From Apoderus coryli (Eukaryota > Arthropoda > Insecta > Coleoptera > Attelabidae): a stretch of DNA of 64,000 bases. The number at the start of each line of letters is the position of its first letter. Position 1 is the stretch's first letter. Shown here piece by piece: positions 1-11,716 of the stretch. Below the pieces are notes generated by a model, which worked only from the letters and a program-made list of their open reading frames with translations, was not told where the DNA came from and did not search any database. The stretch lies in contig OU452199.1 of assembly GCA_911728435.2 (NCBI GenBank), positions 21,090,860 to 21,154,859 on the forward strand, in the 5' to 3' direction. The translations under genes and the position numbers were made by a program.

Positions 1-358
1 TTATTTTTTAATGCTAAGGAAGATAAAATAATAATAATATACCCATTCCATTTGAAAAAATTGACTTTCAACTGTTTTTCTTGAACCGTTTTCAATATAA
101 TTTTTTAACCACCCTGTATAAAGTAATCAGAAAATGTCTTGTCAATTCGAAAAAGAAGATCCCACCTGATAAGAAAATACCTGCAAAATAATTATTAAAT
201 ACTGATTTAAAAGGAAAAAACGGAATTCTTATGGAGCCCTAAACTGTCAATTTTGACATAAATCTTGATATAAGTCAAAAACGACTGACGTTAGGTATAG
301 GACATGATACATGAAATATGTCTGAAATTTTATTTAGATTCCAAAAATGTAATAATAT

Positions 359-546
359 ATAGGGTGTTCCATTTAAAATAACAAAGTTGCCATCAACTTC
401 CGGTATAACCGGAAGTGCTATGCCGTTGCTATTATATTATTTGAGTAGAGCATATTTGACAATATAGACACTGAAATTTTCAAAATTCAATTCGAAGTAG
501 TTTCTGAAATAATCTAATGGGTTGCCACCGTAGGACACCCTGTATA
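359..546. repeat. Short MITE-like repeat with AGGGTGT / ACACCCT ends
   Basis: A segment of about 190 bp starts with ATAGGGTGTTCC and ends with GGACACCCTGTAT, so its ends are inverted copies. It resembles the segment at 59314-59474 in both ends and in parts of the interior (an AAGTTGCCATCAAC-like stretch near the left end). No ORF is present. The ends match those of the IS630/Tc1/mariner-type long-TIR elements elsewhere in the window, so a non-autonomous derivative of that group is the likely identity. A single end of the same type (ACCCTGTATAA) lies at 112-122. Confidence 0.55.
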
Positions 547-1061
547 TCTACTGTTGTATATCTCATTGTGATTAAATGCAGGCCGATATTGTAGATGAAC
601 AACGACTATGGTACTCTGACGAGCTCATAATAAGAGCGAAACGAATAGGTACGTCAGTATCTGTCGACCCATGCCTCGGTCTGGTTCTACTGAATTAGAC
701 TGAGGCCCTGCTAAATTAAACAAAATCCCTTAGGTACCTACCGTTATTACCTAGACATATATATAACATCATGGTTGAAATGGGCTCGTGATCACCAAGA
801 TCGTCTTTACTTTAGTGATCAAATGTCATGTTTACCGATGAATCCGTAATAAGGCTGGTAAGTGATGAGCATGCGTTGAGCCAAAAACAAGAACCACAGA
901 TATTGGGAACATGTTCCCAAGCAGAAACATGGTAAGGAATTCATAATTGGTACAGCAACAAAACTCACTGTACAACTGCTCACTTTCAACATGAGTCAGA
1001 TTCGATAAACCATAGGACTCCTCACCATCCACTGCGCCATGAGAAACCACCTATAAGTAAG

Positions 1062-1205
1062 ATGGCGCTGTATGACGGGGAGCTGCAATCTAGATTGTGT
1101 AATGGTGAAATTCAGACAGCTTACCATGTGATATGTGAGTGCGGGTCGCCTTACAACGAAGGTAACACGGTATTTTTCCACAATAAGCTCATGAGGCTAC
1201 AGTGA
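1062..1205 (+). pseudogene. Fragment of non-LTR retrotransposon polyprotein C-terminus
   Basis: An open stretch of 47 codons contains the series C-N-G-E, then A-Y-H-V-I-C-E-C, a Cys/His arrangement seen near the C-terminus of several non-LTR reverse-transcriptase polyproteins. A related stretch lies at 60800-61010: both share CATGT.ATATGTGAGTG and, further on, GAAAC.GGGGACTT, but the second copy has stop codons. The family relation is inferred from the motif style only. The fragment has no start context and no reverse-transcriptase core, so it is a truncated relic. Confidence 0.4.
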
Positions 1206-1980
1206 AACCGGGGACTTATGTCGTACGGATCCTTTACAAAAAAAGTGATGACAATCGATGGTGTGTCTCGAGAGGAAAAGGAGCACAACAATAACTTATA
1301 TGGCTCAAGCAGTGGTGTTGTGTGATTACCCGTAAATTGGATTGGAATTCTATTTGCTTAAATTTTATATTTGATAACTAGTGCGAGATCTCAAGTCCAA
1401 ATTGAATTAAAAAAATCCCGGTGGCAGCCAGTCGGAAAAGTAGATTTTTGATTTATGTATTTTTTATTTATACTTAGTCTACCACTGACACCACTATTAA
1501 TAAACAAATAATAGAATATTCTGACAGTCGCCGAATATAACCAAAGTGTCATATTGACAGTTATTTTAACTGAAATACCCATACGTAAGTAGGTACGGTG
1601 TTATTGTTATTTCACAGGTGTTTATTTGTCAAAATAATTACAGGTGTAGCGGGTGATGACATTTTTTTTATTTTTTGTTACTCGTATTTTATATTGACTT
1701 ACATTTACTTAAATATGCCAGCGATGAAAAAACTCTCCAAATAAACATTGTAGAGAATTAAGTGCTCTATCATTTGATGTGCAACATCGGTATTTTCTAT
1801 TAACAATGAAAAACATATGATTTTTTAAAACTTTGACAGGCCGCCATTTTGAAATTAGCTCTCCGATTTCAATCGCCAACGAATTCACGCGATTCCATGA
1901 CCTAGCCGATTTTTAACCAAATTTTGTTTCGATTGGTCAAAAAATGCGGCCTAGAACGTGGCGCAAAGTTTTCTATATCC

Positions 1981-2030
1981 CATATATATATATATATATA
2001 TTGTATATACGAGTATATAGATATATAAAC
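1981..2030. repeat. TA-rich microsatellite
   Basis: Alternating TA/AT dinucleotides with short interruptions. A similar but longer run of TA lies at 19919-19965. Confidence 0.85.
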
Positions 2031-2248
2031 TTTTGAACTGAGGTCATTTTTAGGATCCAGGGGTCATGAAATGAAGGACTGCGTAAAAATCTTTCAAAAT
2101 TTCGGTTGTGTCGATCTCCTGAATAGTTAGATTTTGTTTTAAAATCTACTAAAAAAGTCACCAAAGGTTGCTAAATAAACAAACAACAGGTAGTAAATAT
2201 TCATTGTTGTGCTATGTCAAAGTCAAAACTGACATTCATATGAAATAA

Positions 2249-2900
2249 TGGATTTTCCGGATAGAATTGCTGTAAATGCTGTCAAAGCTTTGGATAATCT
2301 TGTCCCAAAGAAGTCTAAAGACGTCTATGATAAGGAATATAAAAGGTTTAGGGATTGGATGAACGATAATGATGTACAAATAATTATTAACGAGGAACTG
2401 GTAGGTATGTGAAAATTGCTGTTTTCAGTTATAGTAAAATACTGATACTTATGTATATCGATTATAGTCTAGAATCTTCACTCCTAATTCCCTCTGGACG
2501 AAATTTTCAATGATAAAGAAGACATTAATAGTTATAAAAATAGAGACATTGCAAAATATTGTAAGTTAGACCCGTATCTAAACAAGCATCCAAAGGATAT
2601 GAAGCCAAGGAATCGAAAATTTTGACTCGAGGAGAAGTGCTGAGATTAATCCGTGAAGCTCCCTATGGATCTTTTTTAAGTAAAGTGGCCCTGTTATTGA
2701 TGGGTGCCGCCGCCAAGAGCTAGTTAACACGTTGCGTTGGTTGAACATATAGAGGATCCGTAGTAATAGTTAAGTAATATTTCCGAGACCGTGTTGTATA
2801 AAGCTACTGAAAACGTATTGGTCTCTACGCCCGACGACTTGCAACATCAATAGATTTATTTTGTGTTACCGTAACGGTCGTTGTGCCCGAGGGTATTAGA
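2249..2900 (+). pseudogene. Crypton-like tyrosine recombinase relic
   Basis: Starting at an ATG at 2249, the frame reads through a helical segment containing VPKKSKDVYDKEYKRFRDWM, the style of the N-terminal SAM-like core-binding domain of Crypton tyrosine recombinases in animals. After a frame change, around 2600-2720, comes ILTRGEVLRLIREAP followed by KVALLLMGAAAKS, matching the start of the catalytic domain; the residues after the gap, where the first catalytic Arg should be, are lost in a stop. A later stretch near 2855-2890 reads FILCYRNGRCAR, again in Crypton style. Several stops and frameshifts make it inactive. The repeats directly downstream (3155-4426) may derive from the same kind of element. 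Confidence 0.6.
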
Positions 2901-3154
2901 AACTTCCTTAATGCCTTAGGGTTTTATATACCATTTATAGTGTCTGGTAACTATGGTATTGTGAAATAATATTATTCGAGTAGGACATAAACTATAATAT
3001 TACAACTAACTGTCAATAATCTCAATTATTTGACAATGCATTTCTTATTTTGTATTGTTTACATGACGTGGCGTGAGTGTATTGGGTGATTCCATATTCC
3101 AAGATAGATCACTGTCAAAACTTCATGATTTTCCCTTATGAAACGAAAGATTAA

Positions 3155-4426
3155 AATAATTTTTTGTACGACCGAACTTTTTTGATTGTTTACCGTGTCT
3201 GTCTTTATGACAGTAAGTGACATTTACTGGCTGACAACCCAGTAATTCACTTACCGTTCAGAGAACGGTAAGTAAATTCACGACGGTATGTCATTGCCCA
3301 TTTATGCTGACGTCATTATTTTGATTTTTAAAATTGTATATTAAACGGCATTGGGTATGAACTTTTATAAGTATTTTCATACCGTTCTCTGGAATTATAG
3401 CGGCTATTCCAACATTCCATGCTTCATCAAGAGATTCACATTCAAAGTCACTCATGTTCAATAATAATACTTATTTTTGTACGACCGACCTTTTTTTATT
3501 GTTTACCGTGTCTGTCTTTATGACAGTAAGTGACATTTACTGGCTGACAACCCAGTAATTCACTTACCGTTCAGAGAACGGTAAGTAAATTCACAACGGT
3601 ATATCATTGCGCATTTATGCTGACGTCATTATTTTGATTTTTAAATTGTATATTAAACGGCATTAGGTATGAACTTTTATAAACATTTTCATACCGTTAT
3701 CTGGAATTATAGCGGCTATTCCAACATTCCATGCTTCATCAAGAGGTTCACATTCAAAGTCACTCATTTTCAATAATACTCGTAATACTTATTTATAAGT
3801 TTTGACAAATACATGACATAAAAAATACGATAACAATCATAACAATAACAATTAGTTCCATGACAACGTTCAACTGCAACTTTGTAGAGGGTATTCAGCT
3901 AACCTGAATTTGTATTTAATTGAAAATATTAATTATTAAAAATAATAAAATTGCAATTTCAGCTATTTCGATCGTACAAAAAATAGTATAAGCATCTCAA
4001 ACAGTAAGTAGTTTACCGATCTCCTCCAATTTTGGCGACTGAGTGAAGCGAACATTGTCGTCAATCGGTAAACTACACTTACTGTTCTCAATACTTAATA
4101 TACTATTAAATAAGTTCTGACAAATATATGACATAAAAAATACGATAACAATCATAACAATAACAATTAGTTCCATGGCAACGTTCAACTGCAACTTTGT
4201 AGAGGGTATTCAGCTAACCTGAATTCGTATTTAATTGAAAATAATAATTATTAAAAATAATAAAATTGCAATTTCAGCTATTTCGATCGTACAAAAAATA
4301 GTATAAGCATCTCAAACAGTAAGTAGTTTACCGATCTCCTCCAATTTTGGCGACTGAGCGAAGCGAACATTGTCGTCAATCGGTAAACTACACTTACTGT
4401 TCTCAATACTTAATATACTATTTTTT
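3155..4426 (-). repeat. Crypton-associated repeat arranged A-A-B-B
   Basis: Two adjacent units A (from about 3161 and 3474, period about 313 bp) are followed by two adjacent units B (from about 3797 and 4112, period about 315 bp). A single-copy A plus B in the other orientation lies at 32824-33447, showing that each half was duplicated separately here. Each A carries, on the minus strand, a short reading frame beginning MSDFECESLDEAWNVGIAAI, which looks like a Crypton N-terminus. Each B ends in a long stem: TAGTTTACCGAT pairs with ATCGGTAAACTA. A also holds the small palindrome ACTTACCGTTC/GAACGGTAAGT. The minus-strand ORF at 3997-4194 lies in the B units and has no recognised product. Confidence 0.7.
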
Positions 4427-5047
4427 CTGGGAAGTTATAGGCCAAAAATGTATTTATTTTAAAACAGTTGAAGATTGTATACGCTATTTGCAGAAGTGGG
4501 ACAAATGTCAAAATATTTTTCAGAAGTATAGATTAGATTGGCCTACTTAAGTAACATAATTTTCAAAATAATCCTGTCACGTTGTCACTATCGTTGCCGA
4601 TTTAATTCTCTACTGAATATGCTAACAGTGTTAGCGAAATGCGCGTCGATATTTAAAAAATCGTTTTAGTGTAGTGGCTATTCTTTTAATAATACTTAGT
4701 TCCGACATAGAATAATAAATACTATAAGCTCCACTAGACGCTGGAAACGGCATCGACTCGTCGTATTCCCAGCTACATTTCTGTCCCGCTACTATGTTAT
4801 ACTATATCTATATATACTATAAGATACTATACCATAACAATGCGGGCGGCGAATTGCTTTGAAGACATGAAGATGAGAGGTACCGACCCGATGAGAACCA
4901 ACTGTATAAACTGTGGTTCTGACAAAAATTCCCCTATCAATTACACGGACCTAATTTCTAGTAATTTTTACTACTTTTGGAAAGTCCAAAAATTATGATT
5001 TTAACCTACGTTTTCAGATTTAAAATAAAGAATTAATTTGGTTTCAG

Positions 5048-5231
5048 GTGATAAATTTCGATTGGTACTTGCCACAACATTAAGAGAAGATGGTTATCCT
5101 GATGGAGGTGAATGGAATCCTCAAGGATTAGAAAGTGAAGGCTCAAGAGCGGACAGTTTTGAGTATGTCATGTCAGGGAAAGTTTATCGAATTGAAGGCG
5201 ATGAGGCTGCTTTGGAACCCTCAAGTAGACT
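5048..5231 (+). CDS. Polr2H: Internal exon of RNA polymerase subunit RPB8 (POLR2H)
   Basis: RPB8 is a small OB-fold subunit shared by nuclear RNA polymerases I, II and III. This 184-bp exon follows a TTTCAG acceptor (AG at 5046-5047) and ends at a GTAAGT donor starting at 5232. Both edges split a codon. The translation contains [26 protein letters not shown] and [11 protein letters not shown], which closely match the middle of animal RPB8. It corresponds to roughly residues 55-115 of a protein of about 150. Oddities are a Ser where most relatives have Tyr (VMSGK) and a slightly longer acidic loop after the EWNP stretch. No preceding or following RPB8 exon was found in the window, so introns may be long. 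An ancient captured exon or pseudogene cannot be ruled out, but intact splice sites and frame argue for a real gene. Confidence 0.85.
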
Positions 5232-7833
5232 GTAAGTAGCCATTCTGTAATAAGTTATTTTGTAGATTTATTGTTGAAAAAATAGAATGTTTACATTTTT
5301 TTTAATTTAAATTGATAGAATATATTATTACATGTCATGTAATATTTTTTTTGGCTCAAACCAATAAATGAATTCTTACTTACAAATACAAATATAGACA
5401 GGTTGACTGTCGATGGACATGAACGTTAAATTGAAAATATATTACGATTTTTTTTAAGAAAATAGATATACCCTATATACAGGGTGTTCAGAAACTGAAC
5501 TGGCAAACGAAGGCAGCAACTTCTAGGGATGATCATACCGATTCACCTCTTCATCTTATTCAAAAATATATTTCAAAGGAGCTACAGTTCTTTAAAGGTA
5601 GCTTCTTGACATTGGTTTCTTCCAAATAATTATTCATATTCCAGCTTATCTAGAAAGATGAAACTTAGGTTGTGTATAGGAGTTTAATACGCGCAGTGTG
5701 AAAATGATCCTTCAGTTAAAACCATGGGCGTACCATTTGAGCTGCTTGTAAGGCGAAAAATATAGAAAAGAGAAAAATAATATAATAAATTGTTCTGAAG
5801 TATTTTTAATTTTCAAATCACTTCTGATAGACTATGTTTGTCTTTTATTTTATCGTCAGGAGTTAATAAAATTGTAAAATAATAAAAAGAAAATAAGAAT
5901 ATATTTAAAAACTACAAAAATATAATAAGGTAATTATTATATAAAAAAAATTACTTTAGCGTCAGGCCAAAACGGATATGAGATGTCGCACCTGAAATGA
6001 AAAGGAGAAAACTGTTTGAGTAATCAAGTCTACCAAAAAGTAGATTTATATTATCGACAACTAACCAAAATGTTAAGTTAGTATGTAAGTGGAATCGTTA
6101 TCCACGTAGCATGATTTTCTTTTAACAATGGTAATAACATCATTGTAATAATCAATTATGTCAAACTACTAATCTTAACCAAAACAAAAATAAAACTGAC
6201 AAAACATGTATAATTCTCTATTCCGTAGACACTGACCGCAGTGCCCAAAATATCTATCGATATATAAAATGGGGTATAACTATATAACTAGCACACTGAC
6301 CGCAATGTCACTAGCCCCATTGGCCTCAACCAATGCAGCCCCTGGAAAACTGACAACAGTAATCCCAATCTCAACGCATACACTGACCGCAATGTACTAC
6401 GCCGGAATAGACAACACAACATTACCAAATCGCTCTATTTTAGACTACACCTCGTAGTTACAGACAAATCAGTAGGTTGCCACATATTATTCAACTTAAT
6501 AGTACAACCCTGTAAATCTTGGCAATGGAGTTGTCTAAATAATTGATAAAATATCTTTACGTCAGAATTGACAGAATTCATGAAAGAACTAGTGGTTGAT
6601 AATAATTCTGTAATACTTAATGTATTTAAAATTATAATTTGATTAAGAGAAAAGAAAGTAAAACAAAACCTATATTGATAAAACTTAATTACTCAGTGAG
6701 AAAACTCACCCTAATCAGGAACCAGTCACACACAAGAAAATTACACAATCACAGTTACAAACTTTTTAAAATAACTTCGACTTATCACAATAAGAATATT
6801 CAATCGAATGATCTTATTCTTGTGCCTATATTCCACAGATATTACCACAGTTTGCTTACTATAGTAATATGATACTTTGGAATCTTAATGTTGTTAATAT
6901 AAACATAGACTGTGTGACTATTTGGTTTAGGTAAATCCTTTGTATGTCTGAATACGAACGTTACGTATATTAAAACAAAAATTATTAAGTTTTCTACAGA
7001 GAGAGAAAAATATTAAAAAAAAATCGTTTTATATGTAATTTTTTTTACAAATTTTGTTTTAACTTTTTTTTTGTGTCCTTTTTTTACTTTTTCTAAAAGA
7101 ATAATAAATTTGAGACATGCTGAAGTAGTACTCATCGCATCTGCTTCAACAATCTCTATATCATCGAAACGGTGTTCTTTTGGCGGAATTTTTAATATTT
7201 GGAAATTAAACAATGTTCGATGAATGTACCGGTTATTATTATGTTGGTGAAGAAACCGTGGTTCGGATACAACATTGCATTGTTGTTTCGGGATCGTAAC
7301 TGTAAACCCACAACTATTCAACCGTTATTACATTCTTAAGCATATTTTCATCATCAGCCACCATGTCTAAATTGTCCTGAGCGACTTCACAGCGAAGCGT
7401 TTTCCGTTTATTCTTAAGCAATTTTTCAATTAATTCTGCTTACATGCGATTTTTACACAACTTCTCGGTTATAACACTCGAAACACCAGTTTTCGAATTT
7501 CCAAGGTCACTTCCTAACTCACTCACAGTAAAACGAAGATCTTTAATTCCAAGTCGTATACGCCTGATGTTTGGCTGTGTTACTGGGGTCGGTAGTATGC
7601 CAGAACGCGGGATGTGGGGGGCAATTTTGGATTGCTTGTAGTTACCATTGTGTTCTTTGTATTGCCCATTCACTTGCCCCGAAAAGTCTTCTGCATCATT
7701 TCAATAGTCTCCGCACAATTTTTTTTCTAGTTTATAAAGAGAACCTTAATACAAATTCGTTGGTCATGTTTCTCAGTCATTTAGAAAGATAACAAAATGC
7801 AACGGACGCAGAGAAAATGTCTTGTTAACAAAA
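5232..7833. other. AT-rich stretch without a recognised gene
   Basis: If the RPB8 exon belongs to a working gene, this is its intron. A mariner-type terminal motif ACAGGGTGTTC starts at about 5479 without a visible partner. At 6231-6400 the phrase CACTGACCGCA.TG occurs three times. ORFs at 6639-6872, 7013-7321 (-) and 7440-7673 (-) have 77-102 codons and no recognisable domain. Confidence 0.5.
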
Positions 7834-8273
7834 GGGTTATTCTTTCGTACTGAACTAAGTGAACAATCTGAAAATTATCAGTTCATTCACGATTGTGCGT
7901 ATTCTTTCGACATCGTTCACTTCTACCAAACTGATTAAAATTCCTACCCCCCTTGCCTTACTGATCAACCTCTGGGTACCGGTTAGTTCGTTCAGTTAAC
8001 AGGTAACCTCTAAAAGTATTGAATATTGAGAGATATTGGAATATGATTTCGAATCAAACCAATAAATTGTAAAAGCTTAAAACATGGATAATAATATCAT
8101 GGACGAAATAATTTTCCAGCACATTTGGTTGTTTTCACAAGTTTTCGAGGTTAAGTGAAAGACAATCACAAAAAAGATGATCTTTCGGTTTCGCCAAATA
8201 GTCAGTTCAGTATAATCACATTCAGTTTAATCACATTCACTTGTTCAGATCAATCACTACGAAAGAATAAGCC
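7834..8273. mobile_element. MITE with GG.TTATTCTTTCGTA inverted ends
   Basis: The left end GGGTTATTCTTTCGTA is mirrored at the right end by ACGAAAGAATAAGCC, giving a 440-bp element with inverted ends of about 17 bp. GTTCA-type repeats inside both ends extend the symmetry. No ORF and no convincing target duplication were seen. The superfamily is unassigned; the GG start would fit PIF/Harbinger. Confidence 0.5.
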
Positions 8274-8439
8274 TAAAGACAAACGTTTTCAATAATATAC
8301 CTACATGCCTACTTAGTGACAATGTATTTTATTTGAAAATCTGCTTAAAATATGATTTTTATTAAGTTTGACCAAATATATAGTCACTCATACAGGGTTA
8401 TAAAGAGAATAAAATTTGGAAGCTAGGGACACTTTGATA

Positions 8440-8706
8440 TATAGGGTGTCCCATTTAAGAATACAAAGTTGATAGCGTTATCGTAAACAATAGGACTGTG
8501 GAATAGTAACGAAAATATCAAGGAAACAAGAAAATGACAAACAATGAAAATTACCCTGTATAAAGGAAACTACAAAAGTTAGCGGGGCCGGGCCGGCGCT
8601 TCGATTCGAAAAAAATGGAGCGTGACTTACTTAGTTTTGCTCTATCTATTACGGTTTAGGCTGTACATACCGTATAAAAACATCGAAATTTGCCCACCCT
8701 GTATAT
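8440..8706. repeat. Segment with mariner-type ends (AGGGTGTCCC / CACCCTGTATA)
   Basis: The left end reads ATAGGGTGTCCC and the right end CCCACCCTGTATAT, the same inverted termini as several elements in the window. An extra internal ACCCTGTATAA lies near 8557. No coding remains were identified between them. Confidence 0.45.
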
Positions 8707-9228
8707 ACACTCAAAAATTTAAAACTAAGACAATATATTACATGTATTATGTTTATCCTTGAACTTTTTCAAATCAAAAGCAACTTTTTAGTACATACTC
8801 ATTTTTATTCTAAAGAATTTTATTTAACACGCCTGTTTATTATATATTTACTGATACTTCCATGTCTAAGTGAAGCCGGTCCTATTGTATCAATTTAAAT
8901 TTAGCAGCACGTGTGACCTTCACCTTCATCTGTAATTTCGTTAAGCAGTAGGTACTAAAAAACTTGGTATGGTTGCTAAACAATTCAAATAATAAAATTA
9001 ATGTTTCATTTAAATAAAATGTACCTATATCGATTTTAAATCAGCTGTGCTTTCATTTTTAATGTTGTCGCGTCACTTTGAAGAACACAATTTCTATTAT
9101 TACCTATTACTTATGTTTTGACCGAAAAGTAATCCAAAAACCGTAGCGTAGTTGACAACTTAAAAATATCAAAGCTCTACGCTTATAAGTAATAACAATA
9201 ATAATATTTTTTTTGCTCAATTGAGTAA

Positions 9229-11140
9229 GTACCGGGTGTACACATAAGAAAGGACGCCGGCGCCGGCTGTCGAAAACTAATCATGTTACGGTTTTAGGAT
9301 TTTTTTTGTTTTAGTCAAAGCGGACAAGCGAAATCGCTGGAAAATAGTTTTAGATTCCTAAAATGACCGCTAGAGGGCGTAAATGTAACTCTAAATTGAA
9401 AAACACTGTTTAACTAAAAATATACTTATATTACGTAAGTGTTAAACTTAATGATGATGATCTAAGTACAATTCTAAAACTTTTTCATATAAAACTTTTC
9501 CCTGTCTTCTTGAATAAATGGTGGAGGAGCCGGAGAATGTTGGTTTGTAAAAAGTTGTCTAACTTTCTTATGCATAGTCCGATTGTAATAAATTTCGGCA
9601 CAGTATTATAAAGGTAAGGTTTGGGAGTATCAAAAAAAGTATTGCTGCTTTTATTTATTTTTTATATATGGCCGCTAGATGGAGGTATATAACAATATTT
9701 CCGATTTTGTAAATTTTCTTAAAAAAATCAAATGGAATGGTACTAGTAGTCTTCACTAGATAGAAAGAGCATAATATAAAAATAAAGAAAACAGTGAAAA
9801 CCGGAAGTCTCTATCTTTTTCCTGTCCATCACAATGAATGGATATATTTTTGCCTAAATTTAACATTCAATAAATTTTTATATAATGAATAGTGGGCTGT
9901 GATGAAGAAATACTCATGTTATTATCGCAACGAAGTTAATGTTAATGTCAAATATAATTAATGTGTTTGTCACATTAGTCTGTGGAATTATTTATTTTGT
10001 GTTACATTTAATTTTGTAATTAAAAATGCCTATTCCCAAAAAAGAAGCATTTGATTTGTTGGCGGTTATTTCGAGTGCCTCAAAAATGCTTTGACGCTTT
10101 GCAAGGATCTACGCGCTTAGATATCCGCAAAGACGATCCTATATGAAAAATCGTTTACGAACGAATGGAAGTATTCGGCGACCATTCCAAAGAAGGAGTT
10201 GTTGAGGTCGTTCGGAAATAAATGTTAATATTCTGACATATATCTAACTTAACCCACATGCCAGCATTAAAGAAATGGTGCAAGCACGTTTCACACGGAA
10301 TAGTTCACAAAATGTCAAAATATCACAAAATAAATACATCCACAGATTAATTTGACAAATACATCAATTATATTTGACATTGACATTAACTTCGTTGCCA
10401 TGAGTATTTCTTCATCACAGCCTACAATTCATTATATAAAAATTAAATAAATGTTAAATTTAGTCAAAAATACATTCAGTCATTGAGATGGACAGGAAAA
10501 AGATAGAGACTTCCGGTTTTCACTGTTTTATTTATTTTTATATGCTCTTCCTATCTAGTGAAGACTAATAGTACCATTCCATTTGATTCTTCTAAGAAAA
10601 TTGACAAAATCGGAAACATTGTTAAATATCTGCATCTAGCTGCCAGATATAAAAAATAAATAAAAGCAGCAATACGTTTTTTGATACTCCTAAACATTAC
10701 CTTCATACTGAGCCTAATTTTATTAAAATCGGACTATCTATAAGAAAGTTCGATAATTTTTTACATAACAACATTCTCCGGCTCCTCCACCATTTATTTA
10801 AGAAGACAGGGAAAAAAGGTTTATATTAAAAAGTTTTAGAATTGTACTTAGATCATCCTCATTACGTTTAACACATACGTAATATATTTTTATTCAAACA
10901 GATTTGCTGATCAACCCAAGAAACACAGTTATCTACGTAATATATGTATATTTCTAAGTAAACAGTGTTTTTCAATTTAGAGCTACATTTACGCCCTCTA
11001 GCGGAGATTTTAGGGAACTAAAACTATTATCCAGCGATTTCCCTTGTCCGCTTTTACTAAAATAAAACAAATCCTTAAACCGTACCATGAATAGTTTTCG
11101 ATATAGAGCCGGCGTCCTTTCTTATCTGTACACCCGGTAC
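9229..11140. mobile_element. 1.9 kb IS630/Tc1/mariner-type element with very long TIRs
   Basis: The outer ends GTACCGGGTGTA and TACACCCGGTAC are inverted copies. The inverted similarity continues inward for about 700-800 bp on each side; for example GCCCTCTAGCGG at 10993 mirrors CCGCTAGAGGGC near 9368, and CCGGCTCCTCCACCATTTAT mirrors its partner near 9520. Only a short unique centre remains, and it holds a decayed transposase N-terminus. The arms differ by scattered substitutions and small indels, so the element is old. Confidence 0.8.
10026..10222 (+). pseudogene. IS630/Tc1/mariner-type transposase N-terminal relic
   Basis: From the ATG at 10026 the sequence reads MPIPKKEAFDLLAVIS and, across frame changes, RIYALRYPQRR followed by LRTNGSIR. 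This resembles the N-terminal helix-turn-helix region of insect transposases often annotated with DUF4817 (the pattern is Y..RYP.RR, then a spaced L...G). Stops interrupt it and no catalytic part remains. It sits in the centre of the 9229-11140 long-TIR element, which explains the arms. Confidence 0.55.
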
Positions 11141-11234
11141 ATTACATCTTCCCAATCAAGAAATAAAGAGCAAAAAGGGTTGACGACAATTTTTCAATTG
11201 GTCAATGGCCAATAGTACGAATACATACACAAAA

Positions 11235-11716
11235 TCAGAAAAATAATAATCGATAAATGAAATAAATAAATACCAAACAGTGTAATTGTACGAAGGCTGA
11301 CATGATCACCAATACAATAGTATATTGTGCAACAAACATGAAATGACATAATATATTATTTCCTACGAGTATGATCGTTTGCACCATGAGCCGCACATAC
11401 ACATACAACATAATAATTTTTTTTAAAATATTTGTTTTTCGAAACTTATACATATACTTGGTTGGAGTAAGCCGAAAAGTATTAAATTGACTAGGTGGTG
11501 TTAAACTATATTCACTATCACTGTTTTGCATTATATAAATAGCTTTGAAACCTTCGAAATTAGCGAAATAATTTAAACTATCAATTTGGTTTGTTTGTAT
11601 TGTCAGCGTTGCTATGGTGATTTTTCCTAACGGATGCTACTTTTGTCATTGCTAGGAAATTTACCCGTGCATTTTTAAATATTTCCCACTAGTTGTCCAG
11701 CAACTAGTGGGAAATG
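11235..11716 (-). repeat. Hairpin-bearing interspersed repeat, copy 1
   Basis: This sequence matches 61419-61935 (opposite orientation) and partly 16590-16878. Shared marks are TAGTATATTGTGCAAC.AACAT, a TTTCCTAC.CGTATGA hairpin arm, and a short reading frame (minus strand, from 11531) beginning MQNSDSEYSLTPPSQFN. The right end is a perfect hairpin at 11681-11715 (15-bp stem, ATTTCCCACTAGTTG). The ORF of 98 codons is the best preserved of the copies, but I recognise no domain. Confidence 0.65.

Noticed and set aside
4340..4385. Similarity of CGACTGAGCGAAGCGAACATTG to bacterial REP-like palindromes
   Set aside because: The stretch is a loop of a transposon hairpin in AT-rich eukaryotic DNA; nothing else suggests bacterial origin.
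3997..4550. ORFs at 3997-4194 (-) and 4347-4550 (+) in the A-A-B-B array
   Set aside because: They are readings of the repeat units and their hairpins; no independent evidence of a gene.
7013..7792. Three overlapping ORFs on both strands near 7013-7792
   Set aside because: They overlap each other, have no recognisable domain and no splice or promoter context.
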